From the NCBI GenBank assembly GCA_900771955.1, contig CAAGPW010000250.1:1-36044 (forward strand): a DNA stretch of 36,044 bases. The letters are read 5' to 3'. A model generated the notes under the pieces. It worked only from the letters and a program-made list of their open reading frames with translations, searched no databases and was not told the origin of the DNA. Below are positions 1 to 7,611 of the stretch, piece by piece. Within the stretch, counting starts at the first letter, position 1. The number at the start of each line of letters is the position of its first letter. The position numbers and the translations under genes were made by a program. The stretch is from Lachnospiraceae bacterium (lineage in GTDB: Bacteria > Bacillota > Clostridia > Lachnospirales > Lachnospiraceae).

Positions 1-1030
1 GCCAGCCGTCCACATGATATTCCCGGATCCAGTAAGCGCCGACATCCGCAAAGTACATCTGCACTTCCCGCTCCGCCGTGTTCAGTTTCGGCATTTTCCG
101 CTCATAAGCAAAGCATGCATAACCCGGTATCTCATCGGGGTCTTCCGGCCGTCTCACCGGAAATTCCAGCTCGTAAAACCATTTGCAGTAGCGGGACTTC
201 TCTCCTTTTTCCACCACATCCTGAAACGCGAAGAATTCCCAGCTGCAATGGTTGAACACGCCGTCGATCACGAGCTTCATTCCTCTCGCGTGCAGCTCCT
301 CCACGAGTTCTTTCAGTTCCTCCTCCGTTCCCATGCACGGATCGATATGGTAATAATCTAACACGTCATACTTATGATATTCTCCGGCTGTAAAGATCGG
401 ATTTAAATACAGACAGGTAAATCCCATCTTCTGGATGTAATCGAGGTTCTCACGAATCCCCTTTATGGTTCCTCCAAGTCTGGATCTGCAGATCCTGCCG
501 TCTGCCAGACGTTTTTCTTTTTTCTCTGCCACAAGCCTGTTTTTTCCACTCGCGAAACTGTCCGGGAAAATATTGTATACCACCGCCTTTTTAAACCATG
601 CCGGCACATCCGGTATTTCCTCTCTTAAAATAAAAGGATACTGATAATACCCGCTTCTGCCATCGATCACCTGATCTTCCAGCTCAATATCCGATAACTT
701 CTTCGTAAAACGATCCGCATAATAGTACGTCCATTCTTCGCCTTTTTCCAGCCTGAAATAGTAGCAGACGCGGTTAAACGGAGACTCTATTTTCGCCTCA
801 TAATAGGAAAAGCAGGCATCCTCGGCGCAGATCTCCATCGGGATCTTATAAAAATCGATCGGTGTCTTTTTGCATACACGATCCGCGTAATACAATTCGC
901 AGCCGGTAAGATCCCGCTTTTTGGCACGAATGCGGATGGTCAGTCCATATTCCGACTCCGCAAACGCGTACTCCGACAGCGGGATATGTAAAATCGCGGC
1001 GCGTTCCATCTTATCATTTTGCGTCATCAT
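1..1030 (-). CDS. Neopullulanase / cyclomaltodextrinase-like GH13 glycosidase (partial, C-terminus outside window)
   Basis: This is an alpha-glucan hydrolase of family GH13, probably intracellular because no signal peptide is visible. The 343 residues seen begin MMTQNDKMERA. Residues 1 to about 130 resemble the N-terminal beta-sandwich (CBM34-like) of neopullulanases and maltogenic amylases. The barrel begins near AVVYNIFPDSF (149-159), continues through YHKYDVLDYYHIDP (218-231), and shows conserved region I as DGVFNH (256-261). The fragment ends at HVDGW, just before the expected nucleophile region, so the catalytic Asp and Glu cannot be checked. The start overlaps the permease stop in an ATGA arrangement behind a GGAGGA ribosome-binding site, so it is the last visible gene of the maltodextrin operon. 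The family assignment is firm; the exact specificity (neopullulanase, cyclomaltodextrinase or maltogenic amylase) is not. Confidence 0.88.
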   Translation of the reverse strand, partial: MMTQNDKMERAAILHIPLSEYAFAESEYGLTIRIRAKKRDLTGCELYYADRVCKKTPIDFYKIPMEICAEDACFSYYEAKIESPFNRVCYYFRLEKGEEWTYYYADRFTKKLSDIELEDQVIDGRSGYYQYPFILREEIPDVPAWFKKAVVYNIFPDSFASGKNRLVAEKKEKRLADGRICRSRLGGTIKGIRENLDYIQKMGFTCLYLNPIFTAGEYHKYDVLDYYHIDPCMGTEEELKELVEELHARGMKLVIDGVFNHCSWEFFAFQDVVEKGEKSRYCKWFYELEFPVRRPEDPDEIPGYACFAYERKMPKLNTAEREVQMYFADVGAYWIREYHVDGW

Positions 1031-1872
1031 CCCTTTACTCCTCCTGCCGTAAGCCCGGATACCATATATTTCTGGATGGCAAAAAACGCGATCAGAATCG
1101 GAATGGATACTAAGATCGCAGCCGCCGAAAACAATGGCCAACTCCTGCTGTAATCACTTGCCTGCAGCTGGTAGAGTCCGGCCGCCAGCGTATAACTGTC
1201 CGCATTCATCATAAATGTCGTGGAAAACAGGTATTCATTCCACACAAAGATCAGTACCATAACAGCTGTTACGATAATGGCAGGTCTCGCAAGCGGAAGC
1301 ACTACCCGCACCAGAAGCTGCCCTGCCCCTGCGCCATCGATCCTTGCCGCCTCCTCGATCTCAACCGGAATCGTGTCAAAATATCCTTTCATGTTCCAGA
1401 TACTGAAGATACACATGCTGCCCGCGTATACGATAATCAGCCCAACGTAAGAGTTCAGCAGATGAAATGTCTTAAACAGCCGAAATATCGCAAACATCGA
1501 TAAGATCTGCGGGAATGCGTTTAGAATAAGAAGCAGTTCAAGCACCCCGTTCCTTCCACGGAAACGGTATCTCGAAAACGCGTATGCCGCCGTCACTGCA
1601 GTTCCCATGGCAGCCACCATGGTTCCGACGCTTAAAATCGCGGAATTTTTAAGCCACAGCAAAAATGGTTCCTCGACCAGGATCGCCCTGTAATTTTTGA
1701 ATGTGGGAGACTCCGGAAAAAAGGATAATCCGGAGTTTATCGCCGCACTTCCGTTTCCCAGTGAAAGGGATACCGCATATAAGATCGGGATCAGCGCAGC
1801 GGCACAGATCACGAGGAAAAACAGGTTCAGCAAGATGTGTCCCACAATGTGTTTTATTTTTCCAAAACTCAT
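1027..1872 (-). CDS. Maltodextrin-type ABC transporter permease, MalG/MdxG family
   Basis: This is an integral membrane permease of a carbohydrate ABC importer (CUT1 type), 281 residues, the normal MalG length. Six hydrophobic segments are visible, the first at about residues 12-33. The cytoplasmic EAA loop that contacts the ATPase reads IEEAARIDGAGAGQLLVRV (about 170-190). The start overlaps the upstream permease stop by four bases (ATGA), which implies translational coupling. The downstream GH13 enzyme and the upstream binding protein point to maltodextrin or maltose as substrate, by context only. No ATPase subunit is encoded in the window; such systems often share one MsmX-type ATPase encoded elsewhere. 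Confidence 0.92.
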   Translation of the reverse strand: MSFGKIKHIVGHILLNLFFLVICAAALIPILYAVSLSLGNGSAAINSGLSFFPESPTFKNYRAILVEEPFLLWLKNSAILSVGTMVAAMGTAVTAAYAFSRYRFRGRNGVLELLLILNAFPQILSMFAIFRLFKTFHLLNSYVGLIIVYAGSMCIFSIWNMKGYFDTIPVEIEEAARIDGAGAGQLLVRVVLPLARPAIIVTAVMVLIFVWNEYLFSTTFMMNADSYTLAAGLYQLQASDYSRSWPLFSAAAILVSIPILIAFFAIQKYMVSGLTAGGVKG

Positions 1873-2756
1873 ACTTTCTCCTTCACACCCCGGTTTGTAA
1901 ACAGTGAAAAGAGGACAATAAATCCAAAGATCACGATAGATACCGCCGAGGACAGTCCATAATTATTTGATACAAATGCATTCTGATGCGCATAGGTGAT
2001 GATCGTCTGTAACGTAGCACCGGAAAGTGCGCCCTTCTGCATGGTGAGCAGATACACGATATCAAACTGCTTAAAGGTCGTAAATGTCGTCATGATGACG
2101 GACGGAAGCAGGATCGGCCGGATCGCCGGAACCGTGATGTACCAGTTCTGTTTGAAAAATCCCGCTCCATCCAGTCTCGCACTCTCGTAATAGCTCTTGT
2201 CAATGCTCTGCAGCGCGCCGTCCATCATCATGATCATAAAGGGCAGCGCCATCCACAGATTTAAGATCATGCAGGAGAAAAACGCCGGTACATTTTCGGA
2301 CAGAAAATTGATCTTTTCGAACCCCAGTGCCGCAAGCACTTTATTGAAAAAGCCAAATTCCGTGTTATACATCCCGACCCGCCATAATAAAATGGACACA
2401 TACGCCGGCATTGCCCAGGGAAACATCAAAAGCGTCTTATACACTCTCGCCAATTTCAATCCTTTCGCATTCAGTCCGAGCGCGATAAAAAAGGATACGA
2501 CCACCTGTATGACCATATTTACCACCGTCCAGAGGATGGTCGTCAAAAGCGCGTTTAGAAACCCGGAATCTACCTTTAAGAGTGCCCGCTTAAAGTTGGA
2601 AAGCCCGATCAGATGGTAGTCATCCCAGTGATACATGTTCATATTGGTAAGTGATATGTAGCCCGTATATAAGATCGGAAAGATCACAATGATCCCAACT
2701 AAGACAAGCGCGGGCAGACTGTACATCCACGGAAGGATCTTCTGTCTGTTTTTCAT
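1869..2756 (-). CDS. Maltodextrin-type ABC transporter permease, MalF/MdxF family
   Basis: This is the second permease of the CUT1 sugar importer, 295 residues from the chosen start. It has an N-terminal membrane segment (about residues 12-33) and a C-terminal one (about 268-288), with an EAA loop reading ESARLDGAGFFKQNWYI. It is a short MalF of the Gram-positive type, without the large periplasmic loop of the E. coli protein. The ATG giving MKNRQKILPW was chosen because AAGGAG lies eight bases upstream; a GTG three codons earlier (2765) overlaps that ribosome site and is less likely. It sits 30 bases downstream of the binding-protein gene and overlaps the next permease by four bases. Confidence 0.92.
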   Translation of the reverse strand: MKNRQKILPWMYSLPALVLVGIIVIFPILYTGYISLTNMNMYHWDDYHLIGLSNFKRALLKVDSGFLNALLTTILWTVVNMVIQVVVSFFIALGLNAKGLKLARVYKTLLMFPWAMPAYVSILLWRVGMYNTEFGFFNKVLAALGFEKINFLSENVPAFFSCMILNLWMALPFMIMMMDGALQSIDKSYYESARLDGAGFFKQNWYITVPAIRPILLPSVIMTTFTTFKQFDIVYLLTMQKGALSGATLQTIITYAHQNAFVSNNYGLSSAVSIVIFGFIVLFSLFTNRGVKEKV

Positions 2757-2786
2757 ACTGCACACTCCTTCTTTTTGTATATTTCC

Positions 2787-4076
2787 CTACTGCATATCCG
2801 CGATCGCAGTCTCTGCCTCTTCCTCGTACTGATCCGCTGCCGCATCCACGTCCTCGCCAGATTTGTTTACCGCTGCGAGAAGGGATTCCGCCGGTCCCCA
2901 CATAACACTCATTTCCGGGATATTCGGCATTGGCTGCGCTGTCTCTGCTGTTTTCTTCATTGCCGCGATCATTTCATTTTCGGAAACTTCCGGTGTGTCA
3001 TAGGATTTCGCGTTTGCCGGTGCGCAGTTTGCCTGACTTGCAAGCGCCACGCCGACTTCCGGTTGTGCAAGCGCCTTTAATACCGCTGCAATGGCATCCT
3101 TTTTCGTATCCGCCGCATGTTTCATCACGCCAACGCCCTGCACACCCGCATACGGTGCCAGTGCTTCGCCGTTTGGCAGAGTAAAATCAGACAGTGACTG
3201 GATGCCAAGGTTGATCCCCGCTTCGCGGATCCCGGATACCAGCCATGGTCCGCCAACGATCGCAGATGCTTTTCCTTCATTAAATAATGCTGTTACCGTA
3301 TTGTAATCTCCATCCGCTTCAAGTTCCGCAAACTTCTTATTATATGTGACCGCTTCTTTGGTCTTCTCATCATTCAGCCCCGGCTTTGCGTCCTTATCGA
3401 TGATATAGCCGCCAAATCCGTTGATGACCGGCGCTACATTGTATGCCGTGGAATGCTGGTTGACTACCGCGTAAGTACCTGCCGCCGTATCGGTGTGCGC
3501 TTCCATATAACTGTAAAGATCCTCTGTCGTCGAAGGAACTTCACCCTCCCAGATGTCTTTATTGTACATAAATAAAAGTGTCTCAAAATAAACCGGAAGC
3601 AGATACTGTTCTTCTTTGTACTGTCCCGCCTCCTGTGTCATCGGAAGCATATCCGCATACACGCTCTCATCGATCACATCCGTGATCGGAGCAAGCACGC
3701 CCATCTCCACAAAAGTTCCAAGCGAATCGTGCGCGTACAGATACATATCCGGTCCGCTCTCCGCGTCATTTCCATACAATTTGATCTGATCGGTCAGACC
3801 GCTCTTTTTCTCAAATTTTACTGTCACATGATCTTCCGCCAGGGAATCATTCACCTGATCCTCGATCACCTGCATGATCGCCTCATCCCCGTCATGCCAG
3901 ATATGTATCTCATCTGCATCCGCCGTCCCGTCAGTCTTTTCCTTTTCGGACACGCCCGTTTCCGTGCCGCCTGTCACAGTGCCACCTGATGAAGTCTCAC
4001 TGCTTCCTGCTCCGCATCCTGCAAAAAGCCCCATTGCCATTGTCACGCCGAGCATCACTGCTATTTTTCTTTTCAT
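2787..4076 (-). CDS. Sugar ABC transporter substrate-binding lipoprotein, MalE/MdxE-like
   Basis: This is the extracellular ligand-binding lipoprotein of the importer, 429 residues. The N-terminus MKRKIAVMLGVTMAMGLFAG runs into a lipobox whose cysteine is about residue 21 (FAGC), followed by a Ser/Thr/Gly-rich linker. The body starts at IHIWHDGDEA and continues as a typical family-1 solute-binding fold, for example ADTKKDAIAAVLKALAQPE near the hinge. The start at 4076 was chosen over 4091 because a GGAGGG site lies a suitable distance upstream and MKRK begins a proper signal peptide. It is the first gene of the maltodextrin cluster and follows two LacI-type operator palindromes. Maltodextrin as ligand is inferred from neighbours. 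Confidence 0.9.
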   Translation of the reverse strand: MKRKIAVMLGVTMAMGLFAGCGAGSSETSSGGTVTGGTETGVSEKEKTDGTADADEIHIWHDGDEAIMQVIEDQVNDSLAEDHVTVKFEKKSGLTDQIKLYGNDAESGPDMYLYAHDSLGTFVEMGVLAPITDVIDESVYADMLPMTQEAGQYKEEQYLLPVYFETLLFMYNKDIWEGEVPSTTEDLYSYMEAHTDTAAGTYAVVNQHSTAYNVAPVINGFGGYIIDKDAKPGLNDEKTKEAVTYNKKFAELEADGDYNTVTALFNEGKASAIVGGPWLVSGIREAGINLGIQSLSDFTLPNGEALAPYAGVQGVGVMKHAADTKKDAIAAVLKALAQPEVGVALASQANCAPANAKSYDTPEVSENEMIAAMKKTAETAQPMPNIPEMSVMWGPAESLLAAVNKSGEDVDAAADQYEEEAETAIADMQ

Positions 4077-4094
4077 ACCTTTACCCTCCATTTT

Positions 4095-4110
4095 TGTAAA
4101 AACGTTTTCC
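4095..4110. promoter_or_regulatory. LacI-family-type operator, proximal
   Basis: TGTAAAAACGTTTTCC has a central AAAACGTTTT palindrome around a CG dinucleotide. This is the hallmark of LacI/GalR-family operators such as MalR or CcpA sites. It lies 18 bases upstream of the binding-protein start codon, where binding would block transcription or early elongation. No LacI-family gene is in the window. Confidence 0.55.
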
Positions 4111-4213
4111 TGTTTTTTGTTTACACCGGATATATATATCAGATATTTAAGTAATTTTTACCATACACGGTGTCTGACTTCAACAAATCCTGTCTGTTTC
4201 GCCCAAAAAAACA

Positions 4214-4229
4214 GGGAAAACGTTTACCC
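4214..4229. promoter_or_regulatory. LacI-family-type operator, distal
   Basis: GGGAAAACGTTTACCC is palindromic at seven of eight positions with a central CG. It shares the AAACGTTT core with the site at 4095-4110, about 118 bases away centre to centre. It sits between the stop codon of the small helical protein and the maltodextrin genes. Two spaced operators of this kind are typical of LacI-family control with possible looping; the regulator is not in the window. Confidence 0.6.
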
Positions 4230-4234
4230 AATTT

Positions 4235-4666
4235 TTAGAGGTATGCACGCAGATCTTCCATAAAATGCTGCTCCATCTTAATGACCTTCCGCGCAAGCGA
4301 TATGCTCTCTTCGGATGCCTGCATATATTTGTTCAAGCATTTTGCGATCGTCTTCATTCCCATGTTGCAGCCATCGGTATAGAAATCCGCCACATCCCCC
4401 ATGTCCTCGCACTTCGCGATCTTTAAGTCCGACATGAATTTTGCGATAAGCGGCGGCTCTTTTTCATACTGGTCATCCTCTTTTTGCTGTTCCTTCAACT
4501 GTCTTCTGCATTCCTCCTGCAGCTTTGCATGTTTTGTATAATAATCCTGAAACATGGTTTTAAATCCGGGATCACTTAACCTGGGCAGGGTCTGTTCCAT
4601 GGAGCCGGTCGCCATTTTCAGTCCGGCTTCGCACTCGGTGAGGAGGGCAATGGTGTGTTCTTTCAT
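4235..4666 (-). CDS. Small four-helix (ferritin-like) protein of unknown function
   Basis: The 143-residue protein has no signal peptide or membrane segment and is almost entirely amphipathic helix. Its pattern suggests four helices: about residues 1-25, 30-60, 70-90 and 100-140. Three cysteines, at about 12, 53 and 86, and another near 99 (DGCNMGMK) are spread through it, as are acidic and histidine residues. General resemblance is to ferritin-like bundle proteins such as DUF2383-type proteins, but I do not see a complete ExxH metal-site pattern. The start has AAGGAG eight bases upstream. It is separated from the maltodextrin genes by operator sites and lies just beyond a 215-base palindromic element, so it is probably its own transcription unit. 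Function is not assigned. Confidence 0.7.
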   Translation of the reverse strand: MKEHTIALLTECEAGLKMATGSMEQTLPRLSDPGFKTMFQDYYTKHAKLQEECRRQLKEQQKEDDQYEKEPPLIAKFMSDLKIAKCEDMGDVADFYTDGCNMGMKTIAKCLNKYMQASEESISLARKVIKMEQHFMEDLRAYL

Positions 4667-4743
4667 TCCTGAGTCTCCTTTTTACTTTTTAGCAGTGATA
4701 TCTGGGAAAAATATATATCACAAATGATTTACTGGAATCCATT

Positions 4744-4958
4744 ACAAAACGGCAGGACTGTGGGGACAATCGTTCGGAAACAGGAAGTTCTAAGTATTTT
4801 TCACACATATACTTCTCTTTACGCAACCGGCTTATATTCGCCATCCGGGCTCAGATAAGCCTTTTGCCGACATCCCTGTCGGCAAATTGCTGCCTCAAAA
4901 AAATACTAAGAACTTCCGCTTTCCTTCCAAATGCCCCAACAGTCTCCGCCGTTTGTTT
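4744..4958. repeat. 215-base imperfect palindromic element with nested hairpins
   Basis: Two arms of about 58-60 bases (4744-4801 and 4899-4958) are inverted copies of each other. The inner 26 bases match at 23 positions (GGAAGTTCT.AGTATTTTT is shared), and the outer parts share AAACGGC, GACTGT and GGGG with a few indels. Between the arms are further stems: TTGCCGAC/GTCGGCAA (4864-4884) and GGCTTAT/ATAAGCC (4829-4862). The 414-base gap 4667-5080 holds no convincing gene; this element fills half of it. It could be a MITE-like nonautonomous element or a structured RNA or terminator-type repeat. Confidence 0.7.
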
Positions 4959-5080
4959 ATGTTTCCCAAAATTTTGTAATATCTATGATTTTTTCCAAAT
5001 ATCATCTGCCCTGTTAGTCTGTGAAGATTGGGATTTTTTATACCTCAAAATGAATCTGTTCCGGAATCTGAAGTTTGGCA

Positions 5081-5881
5081 CTATTTTTTCATGACGAGTA
5101 TTTTATTGGAAAGATTGCAGACGAATGGGATCTTTCCGATCACGCGGTAAACCGGCATCATTTGTTCCATTCCCTCCACAAGGCTTACGTCTCTTTGATT
5201 TTCAAACCCAGGCAGCAGCTTTTGCAGTTCTTTTCCATTTTTGACGCCCCAGCTGAATTTTGCCTGACTTCCTTCTATTGATTTTTCTTTTATGTGGGAT
5301 GCGACAAACGGTGACATCGTTTCTGCCATCACGGTAACTTCCTCAAATCTGTCTGCGATAACCGCAAACATCTGCTTTACCTCCTGCTCGCTTAAATACA
5401 TGGTAAGTCCCTCAATGATCACAAGCACCGGCTCTCCGTCATAGCTTATCGCCCCGGCATAAGACGCGTCCATTGCAGACCCCGCGATCTGATAAATGGG
5501 CCCGTTTTCATTAAGGAACCGCTCCCTGACCTGCATAGTCTCCGGAAGATCCACGTTGTACCACCGCTTATATCTGCCCGTCATCCGGTAACATCTGGTA
5601 TCCAGCCCGCAGGCAATATTTACAACGACTGCGCCTGGATTTTTTTCTAAAAATTCACCCACCATCTGATCGAGCACGATCGTCCGTGCGATCACACCGC
5701 TTGCCATTGTGGCATCCTCATCTGCTTTTGTGAAATCATAGTCCAGTTCTGCTGCGATCTCAATTGCTTTTTCGTCGTAGATCACATGGTCTTCTTTCTT
5801 TGATTCCTTCGCCCTTGCATACAGCGTCTGCAGCATCGTCTCCGGGACCCCTTTTAAATTGATCGGTTTCTTTTTTTCCAT
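5081..5881 (-). CDS. Class I SAM-dependent methyltransferase, leucine-carboxyl-methyltransferase (LCM) family
   Basis: A 266-residue S-adenosylmethionine-dependent O-methyltransferase of the LCM/PPM superfamily, which includes enzymes annotated as O-methyltransferases linked to polyketide biosynthesis. The SAM-binding motif I reads VVNIACGLDTRCYRM at 86-100. This is the glycine-rich loop with the GLDTR variant diagnostic of this family. The acidic motif II region is WYNVDLPE (about 107-114), and VLVIIEGLTMYL follows as the family motif near 155. It is cytosolic. It lies 72 bases after the TetR gene and has the same 16-base operator in front (5911-5926), so it is the probable regulated target. 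The natural substrate cannot be read from the sequence. Confidence 0.88.
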   Translation of the reverse strand: MEKKKPINLKGVPETMLQTLYARAKESKKEDHVIYDEKAIEIAAELDYDFTKADEDATMASGVIARTIVLDQMVGEFLEKNPGAVVVNIACGLDTRCYRMTGRYKRWYNVDLPETMQVRERFLNENGPIYQIAGSAMDASYAGAISYDGEPVLVIIEGLTMYLSEQEVKQMFAVIADRFEEVTVMAETMSPFVASHIKEKSIEGSQAKFSWGVKNGKELQKLLPGFENQRDVSLVEGMEQMMPVYRVIGKIPFVCNLSNKILVMKK

Positions 5882-5910
5882 TATTTTTCTTCCTTTCTCT
5901 CCATCATTTT

Positions 5911-5926
5911 CATAACATCTGTTATG
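5911..5926. promoter_or_regulatory. Predicted TetR operator before the methyltransferase gene
   Basis: CATAACATCTGTTATG is a 16-base inverted repeat with 6-base arms (CATAAC/GTTATG), followed by an extra GTTATG half-site at 5931-5936. It differs at one central base from the palindrome over the tetR start codon. It lies 30 bases upstream of the methyltransferase ATG, downstream of a TATAAA-like -10 element. Confidence 0.75.
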
Positions 5927-5953
5927 ATTTGTTATGTTTTATAAAAAAGAGAC

Positions 5954-6556
5954 TCACAGCGAATTGCCATGAACCTCTTTCAACAGATCCTGTATTAATT
6001 TTTCTGTTCCGCCCCCGGCATATATGCCGATTTTTTCTGCGAGATACAAACTGTATTCCATATCGTAATTTCCTTTTATGATTTCAAGGCAGCCTTCAAG
6101 CCTCATCTTTGCCAGTATTCTGATCAGTGCTTCTCCGGGTGCTGTGCCTGTTCTGCTTTTATAATATGTGCGAAAGGACTGCTCCATCAGTTGTTCCACA
6201 TGCGCCCGGTAGTCTTCAAAACAGCTTCCCCCTGCCTTTTCCATGATAAGAACCGTCTCTTTCCGGTGCGTCAGAATAAATTTCATCATGCGCACATCCA
6301 GCTCTGCGCCCTGTTCCGAATCCGAAAGCTCCATACCCATATACATTTCCAGCAGTTTTTCATATTCCTCGATGAGCGGCTCCAAAATTGCCCGGAACAG
6401 TGCTTCCTTGCTTTCAAACGAAAAATACATTGCTCCTGTCGTAACTCCGGCCTGTCGGCAGATCGTCCGCAAACTTGCCTTTGCATATCCCTTATCCAGA
6501 AATTCCGAGACTGCCGCTTTTTTTATTTTTTCTACCGTTTCTTCTTTCTTTTTCAT
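5954..6556 (-). CDS. TetR/AcrR-family transcriptional regulator
   Basis: This is a 200-residue DNA-binding repressor starting MKKKEETVEKIKKAA. The N-terminal helix-turn-helix spans about residues 20-45 (ASLRTICRQAGVTTGAMYFS, then FESKEALF), which is typical TetR. The C-terminal helices form a ligand pocket of unknown specificity. The in-frame TTG at 6595 is not a credible start because it lies inside the -35 element; the ATG at 6556 is the first good one. The promoter ends so close to this ATG that the mRNA would be nearly leaderless, and the operator at 6554-6569 covers the start codon. The matching operator before the next gene suggests it represses itself and the methyltransferase. Confidence 0.9.
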   Translation of the reverse strand: MKKKEETVEKIKKAAVSEFLDKGYAKASLRTICRQAGVTTGAMYFSFESKEALFRAILEPLIEEYEKLLEMYMGMELSDSEQGAELDVRMMKFILTHRKETVLIMEKAGGSCFEDYRAHVEQLMEQSFRTYYKSRTGTAPGEALIRILAKMRLEGCLEIIKGNYDMEYSLYLAEKIGIYAGGGTEKLIQDLLKEVHGNSL

Positions 6557-6569
6557 AACACCTGTTATG
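6554..6569. promoter_or_regulatory. Predicted TetR autoregulatory operator over the start codon
   Basis: CATAACACCTGTTATG is a perfect 6-base-arm inverted repeat whose first three bases are the complement of the tetR ATG. It overlaps part of the -10 element. It is nearly identical to the site at 5911-5926. A second inverted repeat, TGTTAGC-ACAG-GCTAACA, directly abuts it at 6568-6585 inside the promoter spacer. Confidence 0.75.
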
Positions 6570-6595
6570 TTAGCACAGGCTAACACTCTTGTCAA
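6567..6595 (-). promoter_or_regulatory. Promoter of the tetR gene
   Basis: TTGACA (6590-6595), a 17-base spacer and TAACAT (6567-6572) form a near-consensus SigA-type promoter. The -35 box directly abuts the stop codon of the upstream hydrolase gene. The expected transcription start is about three to five bases before the ATG. Confidence 0.8.
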
Positions 6596-7609
6596 TTATT
6601 CTGAAAGCCACTGACGGATCGCCTCTACGTTCTCCGGGCTTAATTCCCCATGTCCGCCCGACCCGTCTGAAATAAACTGATATTCTTTTCCCGCAGCCTG
6701 AAGTTTCGCTGCAAGCTGCTTTGCCTGCTCTATGGAAACACGGTCATCTCCCGTAGTATGAAGGATGAGAAGCGGCGTGTCGATCTGGTCTGCCCAGTAT
6801 GTTGCCGAACGCTTTTCATATTCCTCAGGTATTTCCTGCGGCGTGCCGCCTAACAGCTCCTGATACACTTCTTTCATGTCGTCCCGCTCGTCATACTCCA
6901 TAAAGCTGTCAGCGATCCCTGCCACCACAACTGCCCTGTGAATACGGTCATCATCCCGCAGTGCCTCATATGTCATCATACCGCCGCGTGACACGCCATA
7001 CATATTGATCCGGTTTTTGTCAATAAAAGGCATTTTTTCACACAAGTCGATCAGATGGATGACATCATCCACATCCTGTCCACCAAACGTATCCGTTCCC
7101 TCGCTTTTTCCGCACCCCCGGTAATTGGATGCTACACAGACCGTCTGGCACTGATACGCATAAAACGTGGTATCCACTTCCCCGAGTGCTCCGTAATCTT
7201 TATTTCCTCCATGATTATAAATCAGGCATTCAGACGGGCTCTCCCCTTCCAGAAGTTCTTTCGGCGCGCTTAAATACGCCTCTATGTTCAGTCCGTCACT
7301 CTCATAGAAAAAATGATAGCTGACGTAGGAATCCGCGAGTGCCAGATCTGCCTGCTGTTCATATCCGGACAGGTCAATTTTCTCAAAATCGGTGATCCCG
7401 TTTTCTGCAAACGCATCCTCTATACACTTTTCGGCTTTCTGTATTCCGGCATCCTGCTCTGTTTCCGATACCGTTCCCACATTCTGTGCAGTTTCCGTTT
7501 CCGGAGACTCCTTTTCCCCTGCACCTGCATCAGCACCGCCGCAGGATGCAAGCATCCCTGCGGCAAGCAGGGCCGCCATAACTGTTATTGCCTGATTTTT
7601 CTTCTTCAT
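6596..7609 (-). CDS. Alpha/beta-hydrolase lipoprotein (S9-type esterase or peptidase)
   Basis: A 337-residue secreted, lipid-anchored hydrolase. The N-terminus MKKKNQAITVMAALLAAGML leads to a lipobox LASC with the modified cysteine at 23, then an acidic linker. The catalytic domain shows an oxyanion region YNHGGNKDYG (131-140), the nucleophile elbow GVSRGGM with Ser207, the acid near GDDRVS (288-290) and His320 in GGHGEL. This is a complete Ser-Asp-His triad as in prolyl-oligopeptidase-like hydrolases. It starts two bases after the anti-sigma stop codon, so it is the third gene of the sigma operon and a likely surface effector of that stress response. Substrate is unknown. The longer frame from 7675 lies inside the anti-sigma gene and was rejected. 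Confidence 0.87.
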   Translation of the reverse strand: MKKKNQAITVMAALLAAGMLASCGGADAGAGEKESPETETAQNVGTVSETEQDAGIQKAEKCIEDAFAENGITDFEKIDLSGYEQQADLALADSYVSYHFFYESDGLNIEAYLSAPKELLEGESPSECLIYNHGGNKDYGALGEVDTTFYAYQCQTVCVASNYRGCGKSEGTDTFGGQDVDDVIHLIDLCEKMPFIDKNRINMYGVSRGGMMTYEALRDDDRIHRAVVVAGIADSFMEYDERDDMKEVYQELLGGTPQEIPEEYEKRSATYWADQIDTPLLILHTTGDDRVSIEQAKQLAAKLQAAGKEYQFISDGSGGHGELSPENVEAIRQWLSE

Positions 7610-7611
7610 GG

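Noticed and set aside
4864..5094. Plus-strand frame of 76 codons
   Set aside because: It lies within the palindromic element, has no good ribosome site and shows no protein-like conservation pattern.
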